Under the pieces are notes generated by a model. It was not told where the DNA came from and ran no database searches. It saw only the letters and a program-made list of their open reading frames with translations. A stretch of DNA of 64,000 nt, taken from contig NC_083340.1 of the NCBI RefSeq assembly GCF_019175385.1, positions 16,380,336 to 16,444,335 on the forward strand. The letters run 5' to 3'. The stretch comes from Lycium barbarum. Taxonomy: Eukaryota; Streptophyta; Magnoliopsida; Solanales; Solanaceae. This document shows positions 34,144 through 45,074 of this stretch, piece by piece. The position numbers were made by a program, and so were the translations under genes. Positions within the stretch are counted from its first letter, which is position 1. Every line of letters begins with the position of its first letter.

Positions 34144-37100
34144 TCAAAATCTTGGTGCTTCATCATAAATCTCTTCTGCGGGATGAAACAAGTGCGGGTA
34201 CATGGATTTCATATCCTCCTCGGCTTCCCATGTAGCTTCCTCAAATTTCTGACTCCTCCACAGGACTTTCACTGAGGCTACTTCCTTAGTTTTTAACTTG
34301 CGAACTTGAAGGTCAAGAATGGCTACGGGGATCTTCTTATACGTCAAACCATCCTTAACTCTTATAGTATCAGCAGGAACAACCAATGACGGGTCTCCTA
34401 CACACTTTCTCAACATGGACACATGAAACACGGGATGTACAGCAGCCAAATCTTGTGGAAACTCAAGTTCATAGGCTACTAGGCCGACCTTTCGCAGAAT
34501 TCTGTAAGGTCCAATATATCTAGGACTTAGCTTCCCTTTATTGCCAAATCTCATAACACTCTTCATGGGTGAGACTTTAAGGAATACCCAATCATCAACT
34601 GAAAATTCTAAGTCCCTTCGCCTCAGATCTGTATAAGACTTCTGGCGACTCTGAGCCGTTTTCAAACTCTCCTGTATCAACTTGAATTTCTCCATAGCCT
34701 GATAAACCAAATCTGGTCCTAACAACTCTGCTTCACCAACTTCGAACCAACCAATTGGTGATCTACACCTTCGCTCATATAGAGCTCCAAACGGTGCCAT
34801 CCCAATTCTAGCATGATAACTGTTATTATAGGAAAACTCGATAAGAGGCAAGTGATCATCCCAATTACCTTTGAAGTCCAAGACACATGCTCTCAACATG
34901 TCCTTTAGAGTCTGAATAGTACGCTCTGCTTGGCCATATGTCTGCGGATGAAAAGCTGTGCTAAGGTTTACCTTGGTACCCAATCCTTTTTGAAAGGATT
35001 TCCAGAAGTTCGCTGTAAACTGGGCACCACGATCTGAAATAATGGACACTGGTGTCCCATGCAATCTGACAATCTCATTAACATATAGTTTGGCATAATT
35101 TTCTGCTGAATCTGTGGTCTTGACTGGCAAAAAGTGCGCCGACTTAGTAGGTCTGTCAACTATCACCCAAATAGAGTCATGTCTCCTGGCTGAGCGAGGT
35201 AGACCTGATATAAAATCCATACTGATCATTTCCCATTTCCAGACAGGAATATCAATATTCTGAGCCAAGCCACCAGGCCTCTGGTGTTCGGCTTTCACTT
35301 GCTGACAATTCGGGCACTTAGTTACAAAATCTGCTAGATTCTTCTTCGTATCATTCCACCAATAAATCTCCTTAAGATCATGGTACATCTTAGTGGAACC
35401 TGGATGAATGAAATACCTGGAATTATGAGCTTCTGACATGATTCGCTCTCTGAGCCCATCTATATCTGGAACACATAATCTGCCTCGGTACCTCAAGGTA
35501 CCATCATCTCTCCCTTGTTTTAAAGCTGTCGTCTTATGCTTGTGAATTCCCTCTTTCAGCTGTAACAAGTAGGGATCATTAAACTGTTTCTCCTTGACTT
35601 CAACGACGAAAGAGGAAAGAGCCCTATTCTGAACAACCACACCACCATCCTCGGAGTCCAAAAATCGAACTCCAATATTGGCCAAATGGTGAACTTCCTT
35701 TGTCATAACTCTCTTATCTACGTCCACGTGGGCTAGACTTCCCATGGAACGTCGACTAAGAGCATCAGCTACAACATTTGCTTTCCCCGGATGATAGAGA
35801 ATATCCACATCATAATCCTTAAGCAATTCGAGTCATCTCCTTTGCCTAAGATTCAACTCCCTTTGCTTGAAAATATACTGCAGGATTTTATGATCTGTGA
35901 AAATATCAACATGCACTCCATACAAATAATGACGTCATATTTTAAGGGCAAAAACTACAGCTGCCAATTCTAGGTCATAAGTCGGATAATTCTTTTCATG
36001 AACCTTGAGCTGACGAGATGCATAAGCTACAACCTTACCATGCTACATTAAGACACATCCGAGACCAACTCCCAAAGCATCACAATAAACCACGAACCCT
36101 TCAGTTCCCTCTGGCAGCGTCAAAACTGGAGCAGAAGTCAATCTCTTCTTCAACTCTTCAAAGCTTCACTCACACGCATCTGACCATTGGAACTTAACTT
36201 TCTTCCGAGTCAACTTAGTCAACGGGGCAGAGATAGAAGAAAACTTTTACGAAGCATCGATAATAACCTGCCAGACCCAAGAAACTTCTTATATCAGAAA
36301 CTGAGGTGGGTCTGGGCCAACTCTTTACGACATCAATCTTCTGAGAATCAACTTTAACACCTTCACCTGAGATCACATGGCCTAAGAATGCCACTGATTT
36401 AAGCCAAAACTCACACTTTGAGAATTTTGCAAAAAGTTCGCGATCTTTAAGGGTCCGCAACACTATTCTAAGGTGTTCTGCATGATCAACCTCATTACAG
36501 GAATACACCAAAATATCATCAATGAAGACAATGACGAATAAGTCGAGATAAGGCTTGAAGACCCTATTCAAAGATCCATGAAAGCAGCTGGTGCATTTGT
36601 CAACCCAAATGACATAATAAAAAATTCAAAATGGCCATAACGGGTTCTGAAAGCGGTCTTCGAAATATCAACTTCCTTAACCTTTAACTGATGATAGCCT
36701 GATCTGAGGTCAATATTGGAATAACATTGGGCACCCTGCAGTTGGTCAAATAAGTCATCTATTCTAGGAAGAGGGTACCTGTTCTTAATGGTGACCTTGT
36801 TCAGCTGACAGTAGTCTATACACATACGTAAGAAACCATCCTTCTTTCGGACAAATAAGACTGGCGCACCCCAAGGCGAAACACTGGGCCTAATAAACCC
36901 CTTGTCAAGAAGATCTTTCAACTGGGCTTTTAACTCTTTTAACTCTGCTGGAGCCATTCTGTATGGCGGAATAGATATCGGCTGAGTATCGGGAAGTAGA
37001 TCAATTCCAAATTCAATCTCCCTGTCAGAAGGGACTCCTGTAAGATCTTCGGGAAAGATCTCTGGAAATTCATTTACAACCGGTATGGACTGGAGAGTTG

Positions 37101-37401
37101 GAGTCTGGGCATCTGAATCCTTGACTCGAACTAGGTGATAGATATAACTCTTGGAAATCATTTTTCTGGCTTTTAGATAAGAAACAAATCTACCCCTGGG
37201 TACTACTGAATTACCCTCCCATTCTATGACTGGCTCATTAGGAAACTCGAATCTTACCACTTTAGTTCTACAACATACTATGGTATAACATGAAGCTAAC
37301 CAATCCATACCCATGATCACATCGAAGTCTACCATTTCTAATTCCGCTAAATCAGCTATGGTTCTGCGGTGATAGACTAAAACTGGGCAACCCCTATACA
37401 T
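34144..37401 (-). pseudogene. Chromovirus pol: protease tail, RT, RNase H, integrase
   Basis: The upper part (37401-36568) holds [10 protein letters not shown] and the RT core ([36 protein letters not shown]). A 1-nt loss near 36570 shifts the frame to 36571-36215, with the catalytic FIDDILVYS and FLGLAGYYR. RNase H (about 36215-35830) has several stops. From 35826 an open frame of 560 codons carries the integrase: HHCC finger (H...CPNCQQ), DDE residues in MDFISGLP, SDRGAQF and PLIEFSYNNSYH, the GPYRILRKVG module, and a C-terminal chromodomain-like segment ending WEAEEDMKSMYPHLF. Read in order the domains fit Tekay-type polyproteins. The integrase half is unusually well preserved compared with RNase H. 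Confidence 0.88.
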
Positions 37402-37419
37402 ACGTCTAGCTATGACTGA

Positions 37420-38853
37420 TTACCCAACTGGGGTGGACACCTCAAAGGGTTCATACAATTTTTCAGGTTCAATACCAAATTTCTTAGCAACAAAAGGGGT
37501 TACATAAGATAGGGTGGATCCTGGGTCAATAAGGGCATATACTTCAAAGGTGAAAACTGTGAGGGTACCTGTGACAACATTTGCTCTAGCCTCTGTATCC
37601 TGACGACCTGTTAATGCATATAAATGGTTATGACCACTTCCTGTATTGCCGGACCTTGCCGTTCCACGCCCCTGCTGGGCCTGATTGTGATGAGGAGCTG
37701 CTGAATTTATGGACTGCGTCACATTACCTCCAATACCCTGTCTGGCTGATGGACAGTCTTTTTGAAAATGGCCCTTCTGACCACATCTAAAACAGGCATC
37801 AGTACCTACATCACACTCACCTGAGTGTCTCCTGTTATAGTTGCCGCATATCGGATGAGTATAAGTCGACTGACCCACACTAGCCTGAGAGTAAGAACTT
37901 GATGACCTGAAATTCTGCTTCTTATCATTACGGAACTTGGGAAGTGGGGCACTTGCTGTAGACGGAGTAGGTACTGCTGACCTGTTCTTAACGAATTTCC
38001 TGTTTTGGTTCTCGCTGAACTGTCCGGTAGACTTGACCCTCTTGTTGAACTCCTTGTCTTTCTCTTTTTGTAAGGTTTCTTCTTCCTTTAGCCTTGTCTC
38101 ATTGCTCTGTACAAAAGCAACCATCTTGGAGATAGTCATTGCCCCATTATGTGCAACAATATTGGCTCCATCATACAAATGGGAATCAAGACCTCCAGCG
38201 AATCTTCTCACTCTTGCCCTCATATCGGGTAACATGTGTGGAGCATGCTTAGCTAGACTAACGAACTCCAAATAGTAGTCTTGAACTGACCTGCCATTTT
38301 GTTTGAGCTTCAGGAATTGCTCAGTCTTAGCTTCTCTGAATTCTATTGGCATGAAGTGGTCCAGGAATGCACTTGTGAATTCATCCCATGTAGCATCAGG
38401 TGCATCCTCACCTCGGGATAATTCTCAAGATTCATACCAAGTGTTAGCAATGCCCTGTAGCTGATGAGCTCCAAAAGTAGCTGCTTCGATTTCTGTAACT
38501 GTCATAATCCTAAAGATCTTTTGGAGAGCATCAATGTAGTCCTGAGGGTGTTCATCCTTCTTTGTCCCCGTGAATACTTGGGGATTCATTCTGAGAAAAT
38601 CCTTCGTCTTAGAAGACTCTCCATTACCTCCTGAACTTGACCCAGATTCCTGAAGTGGGGCCTGAGCTGCTACCAGTTGCGTAAGCATGTTGATAGCACT
38701 CCTAACATCCCCATCTGAAGCACTAGGAGGTGTAACTGTAGGGGCGGTTGGAGCTGTTGCCTGAGTCAGAACGGTATCTTTGTGAGCTACTTCCGCGGCA
38801 GTCCTTTGGCTGGTGGCTGTGTTTCTCTTCTTGTACTTTCTTTTGTAAGGCAT
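37420..38853 (-). pseudogene. Chromovirus gag and protease start, with two nonsense codons
   Basis: Starts MPYKRKYKKRNTATS at 38853. It contains the retrotransposon gag core (AATFGAHQLQGIANTWYES; FMPIEFREAKTEQFLKLKQ), a CCHC zinc knuckle CFRCGQKGHFQKDC near 37790-37740, and a protease-like LIDPGSTLSYV near 37530. Stops at 38425-38427 and 37420-37422 interrupt what is otherwise one frame running into pol. The protease site reads D-P-G rather than D-S/T-G. Confidence 0.85.
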
Positions 38854-39052
38854 TTTCTGAAAACACGTATACGCACGAATTAGGAAGCCATCCTAAAAAT
38901 ACTGCTCTAACTGCACGATCTAAAATATGAAAGAAGCGAGACAATCCTGAATGTCTTGGTGGTCAACTGTTTATATGTATGGGGCCCTCACACATATAAA
39001 AGTGACCCCACTGGACACGGTTTCATAGACTCCCTAAAGATCCTTGAACCTA

Positions 39053-39065
39053 GGCTCTGATACCA
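39053..39065 (-). other. Chromovirus primer binding site (initiator tRNA-Met)
   Basis: The minus strand reads TGGTATCAGAGCC, five bases from the LTR end at 39071. This is the canonical complement of the initiator tRNA-Met 3' end. Confidence 0.85.
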
Positions 39066-39153
39066 AGCTTTGTCGCGCCCCGAACCATGGCCTGGACGTA
39101 ACACGACACTCGGTGCCTGACTGCATGTGACTGAGCGAACCACATGGCTTGCT

Positions 39154-39240
39154 TTGGATCACACATTTCGAAAGTCTTCCTTTATTTCTTAAACTTTGTG
39201 TCAAGTCAAAAGAGGACAATCTATTTAGGACGGAGGGAGT
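39154..39240. mobile_element. Truncated Stowaway-like MITE end
   Basis: Ends GGACGGAGGGAGTA, a Stowaway/Tourist-type right terminus, preceded by TTTCTTAAACTTTGTGTCAAG-like sequence typical of such MITEs. The left terminus is absent. It abuts the broken chromovirus LTR. Confidence 0.5.
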
Positions 39241-39382
39241 ACATAAGTACCTTTAACGCAGTAAAATACTGCATTAAAAGGCTTAACCGTAACGGCACGG
39301 TTAAGTCCTTTAATGCAGTATTTTATTGCGTTAAAAGATATTCCTTCTCTCCTTTAGCACAGTAAAATACTGCGTTATAGGA

Positions 39383-40293
39383 CCCCGACATAAAATCATT
39401 GGGTTCCACCATTGGTCCCCCCAACACTTAAAAAAAAAAAATTTGAACGCCATTGAAAGAGAAAAAAGGTCGGGCCCACCTCCAAAAACCGTCATTTTCT
39501 ATTCAAATTTCGTTTGGAAAGTTTAGAGTCTCGGTATATTCAAGTTAAAGAGCAAGATTCTAATGTTGAATTTTAAAAAGACGTGCAACTCGATTAAAAC
39601 ACCCCTACAACAAGCTTCGATCAAGGTATTCTACTATGAACGTTTTAATTATTTTGTTAAGTATATTATAATCCTAAGCATGTTTAATGTTTCATAGTCT
39701 CGAATTTCAAAAAATCATTGTTTTTTTTTTGTTGGGCTACTGCCCGTTTTGCCACTGTTTTTTTTTTTGGTTAATTTATTATGAATTGTTAATTTTTAAT
39801 TGATTATGAATTGTTAATTTGTTAATTGTTTATGAATTTTTAATTTGTTAATTTTTTATGACTTGTTTAATTAGAAAAAATATAGTAATCTACTATTATT
39901 TGTTAATTATGTCATTGTTAATTTATTAGTTGTTAATTGTTGATTATGAATTTTTATTTGTTAATTGTTTATGAATTATTAATTTGTTAATTCTTTACTA
40001 ATTGTTTAATTAGAGAAAATATAGTAATCTCCTATTATTTGTTAATTATGTCATTGTTAATTTATTTATTTGTGAAATTGTTTATCCCATGTTAATCGTT
40101 AAATAAATTAGTTCGTTATTTCTTTAATTGTAGTTAGGAGAATAATTATAATTAGATATAATTATTCACAAAATATAATACAACATAATCATCATAATTC
40201 ACATATTCCATATAAATGATTAATTAGTTAACATAATTTCACTTTAATTTCAAGAATAATTAATAATTTAGTTTCTACAGACATTACACTCTC
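39383..40293. other. AT-rich leader region inside the TIR element
   Basis: No coding resemblance. Between about 39775 and 40100 imperfect repeats of TTAATTTGTTAATTGTTTATGAA occur many times. Confidence 0.5.
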
Positions 40294-40534
40294 ATGGATC
40301 CGAATGTTCACCCGGGGCTCGCTGTTCACCTGGGGCCCGATGATAGATCAGTACTTTCTTTGCAAGACAATCATAGGTCCAAGTTATTATGGGCTGGTGT
40401 TATAGGGATAGGGACTATGCTCCGTCCTCGTAGTCTCCAGAGAGTGTGGACTCTTTTATGTGAGCGCCCCCACACCCTCGCGTCTTAGAGATATTGTTTC
40501 GGGGAGGTATCTATCGTTGCATGTCCGTTGGTTG

Positions 40535-43500
40535 TGTTATACCCCATTTTAACCGGGTTAAATTTAGGAGTACAACATATTGGTGATTCCTATTTATTAT
40601 TTTAAGGAGTCGCCACCTAATTGATTTTAAGGTGAATTAGGGCACCTAATTATTAACTAAGGTAAAGCTAATTAAACCTCCGTTAATAGTATGCTTAATC
40701 AGTGTGATTCTAGGTAAGGGTTCTATATTAATCCAAAGGGAAGGGGTTAGGCATCCTTTAGAATCCGTTAACTACGGTTGTCCGGCCAAGCTTAGGTTAA
40801 TTAATTAAGGCTAAATATAGAAATGACTTACAAGTATTGCTGAGGTTTTAAAGGAAAATGGTGTTAGTTAAGATTTACGGAAAATATAATAATTTGTACA
40901 AAAGAGGACTTTAAACGCTACTTTAAAATAAGACTTATAAATGTCGCTTAGACTTTAAATGAAAATATAGTAAATGCTATTCAAAGATGAGACTTGATGG
41001 AAATATGATATTTTTCCCATAAATAATAGCTTTTAAGAAAAGATTTAGCAATTTTGAACTTTGAATAAATTATGTTATATGAATGTAGCAATGTAGAAAA
41101 ATCTAGGCTTATAAATAGAATTCAAAAGGAAGTGAGTTTTCTTTCTCCTTTTCATTATTTCTTATTAATTATGCTTAGCTAAAAAATATGCATGATTGAT
41201 TCAAACTTGAAGAGTTATCTATAAAATATACTTGAGTTTATATTTGCGTATTAGTAACGTTTTGAAACGTTTATGATAAAAATATGATTCCCTTTACTTA
41301 AAATGTATAGTCATGCTATTTTGCAAATCAATTATTCCAAATAAAATAATATTAGACATTATAAATAGTTTTAACATAAAAAAGAAGAGAATAAACTTAT
41401 GGAATTGATTGTTAGTCTTTCTTAAACTAACTACCCGTTGCTAAAACTAAACCTATTAATTCATTAGGATTTATCTAAACTGAGAAAACAAAACAAACAA
41501 AAAAGTTAGTTGCATAATACAAATTAAATGCACAAAATGAATAGAGGAGTAGATAATTTAAATGGGCTCAGCCCATTTTTAAAAAGAGCTGCTGCAATCG
41601 GGGCTGCTGTTGGGCTTTGGCCCAATAATAATTTATATGCTGCTGCGGACTGTTGCTGCTGTTATGGGCCTTGGCCCAGAATTTTTTGCACAGCTGATGG
41701 GGCTGACTCGGTAAAAGTGTTTCGTTGGGCTTTAGCCCAACATCGAATGCGGAAGACGAGTCCCTCAGACTCGTATGTGAGGTTCATGCATAAAAAGATA
41801 TGAGAGAAAAAGATTAGTATACAATCAACAATGTTAAACATATGCAATGTAAACTTGAACAAACAAATCAACGACTTGTATACATGCTATGCATATTTGA
41901 GTATTACTTTAACATCATATTACTTTTGCAATGCGGAAATGACTGGTGGTATAGGTACTACCAGAGTTCATACAACGCAAAATATGGCATTAGCAGGGAA
42001 GTATGAGTACATATTTATCAGCAGACATGACAACATATACTCAAAGGCTAATCCTGGACCATTTTTATCATAAAAAACCAACCTCAACAAACATTATCAT
42101 TATCTCTTAAAGAGGAGAAATATCACATATCACAGACTTGTAGATACTCATACTAGCATATTATCCATTATTAAGTCGAGACATATTCCATACTAAGTTC
42201 GAATCAGTTGAAAGCAAACAGGCAATGTTCATTAAAAGATCACAGCAGAGGCACTCCAACTCCAGAGTAATAGACTACACAGCTAGACTGATCCATTTAG
42301 GACTTAAGCATATAAACATGGTTGATCTATTCTTATTTATACCACACATGCAACCAGCCCCCTCCTAATCAGACAAGAACATACAACTAAAGCCTGCCAC
42401 GAACTTAACACTGTGTAGAGAAAGCAATACTGACTAGGACAGAATCAAAAACCAAACAAAACACATTGTGAATCAGGCCAGTTTCCTGACATGCGAGATT
42501 TTATTTTAGACATGTTTAGGTTAACAGATGACACTTGAATACTTTAAAGATGATACTTGAACACTTTAAAGCAACACAGAACTCACACTCAACACAGTTT
42601 CTAGCAAAAACAGTGGCCAAATGAAATAAGGTTCCTTTGAAAGCTACTTAGTTTTAAAGCAGTCTTGGATAAAGAACAGGGACAGAAAACACTCAAAACA
42701 GCTTGATGCACAAGGCTTTAGTAGCTACCAAACCAGCACATGGAAGGAGTGCATCAACTCAACACAATTCCTAAAGAAAATATCAACTTGCCAAGATTGA
42801 CCATATAGAATAAAACATCAGGCTCAAAAGATTAAGGTAACAAAAAGGAAAAACACACTCAAGAAATATACATTCCAGAGAACACTGGTCAAAAACAGAT
42901 GACACATTAGAGTGCAAGATAGGCTATTTACATTGTCTAAATATCAGACAGCAACCCACATAATCCCAGCAGGTTCAAACCAATGTTACAAATTAAACAC
43001 ACAGAGGCAAGCAGATATGCAATGTCACAAATAACAAGCCGGGCACTTTGAACAGGGACATAGGTTTAATAAGAAACGACAGCAAGAGTATACACTAAAC
43101 AAATGAAAGACCAAAATCTGAACTACTCCCTCATTAGCAGCCAGGTTTGAAACTACCACCAGCAGTTATTTAAAATGGGCATTCAACTGCCTCTTAACAA
43201 AATAAACATATATTTATTACCACAACACATTTTGACATAAATTTGTAATGACATAGATTTAAACGAGTATGCTTGATCACGCAAACTGAATCAACAGCCA
43301 AAATCATGCTTATGTAAGAGTGTTTTAAGCTATAATAGCATATAAGACATGACCAGATGAACAGATGCAAAACTAAGAGAATAAATATATACTCCTAGAT
43401 GGATAGTTCCAGCCATATATATGTAAATTATCAAGAGGAAATGACGCTTCTTATTTCTAAGTGAGACATATTCAATCCATTACCAAATTCTTCATCCACT

Positions 43501-44933
43501 TAGAGACTTCCAACAAAATATTCAATCTCACAGCTACGTTATTTATCAGAGGGAAGGGCAAGAGAACTGAAAACAGGTATGTGTATTTCATTTATACTAA
43601 GGCCTGAACATTCAGTGTACACACATGAACTACATATGAACACAAACATGCAAATAAGACTAAAATTATCTGAACTGAGTTAAAGCATGAATAGACAGAT
43701 TCTGCTAGCTAACAGCCTGGAAACTAAACCACATTAAACATGAATATTTAAACATTTAACTACTAAAACGAAACTAAACTAACTAAAATAGGAATATGCG
43801 TAACACTACTAAGTTAAGCTAAACAGAACATAAGCCAACTAAGACGACAATCTTGAATGAATACATAAACACCTACTGAGCTATCAGACCGAAATTAATT
43901 GACTAAAGAAAAGTTGCTCACGTGCTTAAGCAAACTAAACCAAATTATCATACTTAACCATACAAACAGATCAACACAGAAAACCTGCAAACCAACTTGT
44001 TTGTCCAACAAAATTAGCTTAACTAAACTAAAATATTCTTATCCCAGAATAACAACCAAAATAACACAGAGCAACAGCGAATGCGAAAAAAATAAAAAAA
44101 AAATAGAGAATTACCTCCTTCGGGTGCAGCGAAGTGAGGCGAAGGTTTCGATATCTATTCGAACACCACCAACTCCGAGCTTGCGATGCTCGGATTCGAA
44201 TAAATTGCAGGAACCAAAAGGGAACCAGAATAATTTTCTCTTTTCGAATGAATATCGAAACAAGATCAAAACTGATGAAGACTTAGTAATTTTCCACGGG
44301 AATTTGAAGCAATCAAAAGAACTTCAAATTTTTAGGGGATTTCTGCTACTGAAAAGAAGACCTAGTTCTTGGGGAATTTCATGAATCGAAAAATCCTCCA
44401 GGTTCTTGGGGGGGTTTCACCAATCAAAAATCCTCCTTCAAACTGACTTGGAAACGATTATTTATAAGGGTGAAGTAGGGTTTCGTTTGAGAGGAGCGTA
44501 GACAGAGGGAAGTGGGAGACAGGCGTGGGGGACAAGGGTGAGTGGAGAGGAGCGGGGAACGTGGGAGAGAGATGAAGACGATGAAGGAGAAAGAGAGAAG
44601 GGAGCGTGGGGATGGGGGTGTGCGGCGCTGAAGGAAAAAGAGATGAAACCCTAGGGTTTCATCTTTTGTTAAAAGGAAATGGGCCAATCGGGTGGGGTAT
44701 TATTTAAGTTGGGCTGGTCCGTTTGGGTAATTATTTGGGCTGAATTGGCTGAAAATGTGGGCTGGGCGGATGAAAAATATTGGGCTGCTTTTTTATGAAT
44801 TGATCCAAAAATAGTATGGGTTGATTGGACTACTATATTTTAAACAAAAGACCTATTTAAATAACTCTTTACTAAAGTGTGTTAAAATATTACTTAATAA
44901 TAATAATCATAATAATAATAATAATAATATCAG

Positions 44934-44993
<60 letters not shown>

Positions 44994-45074
44994 TTATTAT
45001 TTTTTTTTGCCAAAAATATTAGAAGCGTAAATAGGTATTTCAGAGGAGAGGCGGGACAAAATTGAGTGTCAACA
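40535..45074 (+). mobile_element. Ogre-like solo LTR, 4540 bp, inside the PMD gene
   Basis: Starts TGTTATACCCCATTTTAACC and ends GACAAAATTGAGTGTCAACA, and is flanked by a perfect 5-bp duplication GGTTG (40530-40534, 45075-45079). AGGAGTCGCCACCTAATTG near the start and the exceptional length are typical of Ogre/Tat LTRs. There is no internal region. A TA microsatellite of about 50 bp lies at 44935-44987. Orientation is taken from the TGTTATACCCC start. Removing it joins the PMD reading frame at SVGWVQYDW. Confidence 0.85.
44935..44987. repeat. (TA)n microsatellite
   Basis: About 53 bp of alternating TA within the solo LTR, preceded by an AAT-rich repeat at about 44897-44930. Confidence 0.9.

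Larger units (their letters stand above)
31243..39153 (-). mobile_element. Tekay-type Ty3-gypsy chromovirus, 5' LTR truncated
   Basis: On the minus strand the order is 5' LTR remnant (39153-39071), primer site (39065-39053), gag (38853-37420), protease-RT-RNase H-integrase with chromodomain-like tail (37401-34144), purine tract AAAAGGGGGGGGGG (about 33956-33943) and 3' LTR (33938-31243). The chromodomain and long LTR place it in the Del/Tekay group. Only 83 bp of the 5' LTR remain next to a truncated MITE, so no LTR divergence date or target duplication can be read. Multiple stops make it non-autonomous. Confidence 0.9.

Noticed and set aside
37937..38275. 112-residue frame on the plus strand
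   Set aside because: It is an antisense shadow of the chromovirus gag.
40294..40488. Independent 64-residue gene
   Set aside because: It is the first part of the PMD pseudogene; a frameshift creates the early stop.
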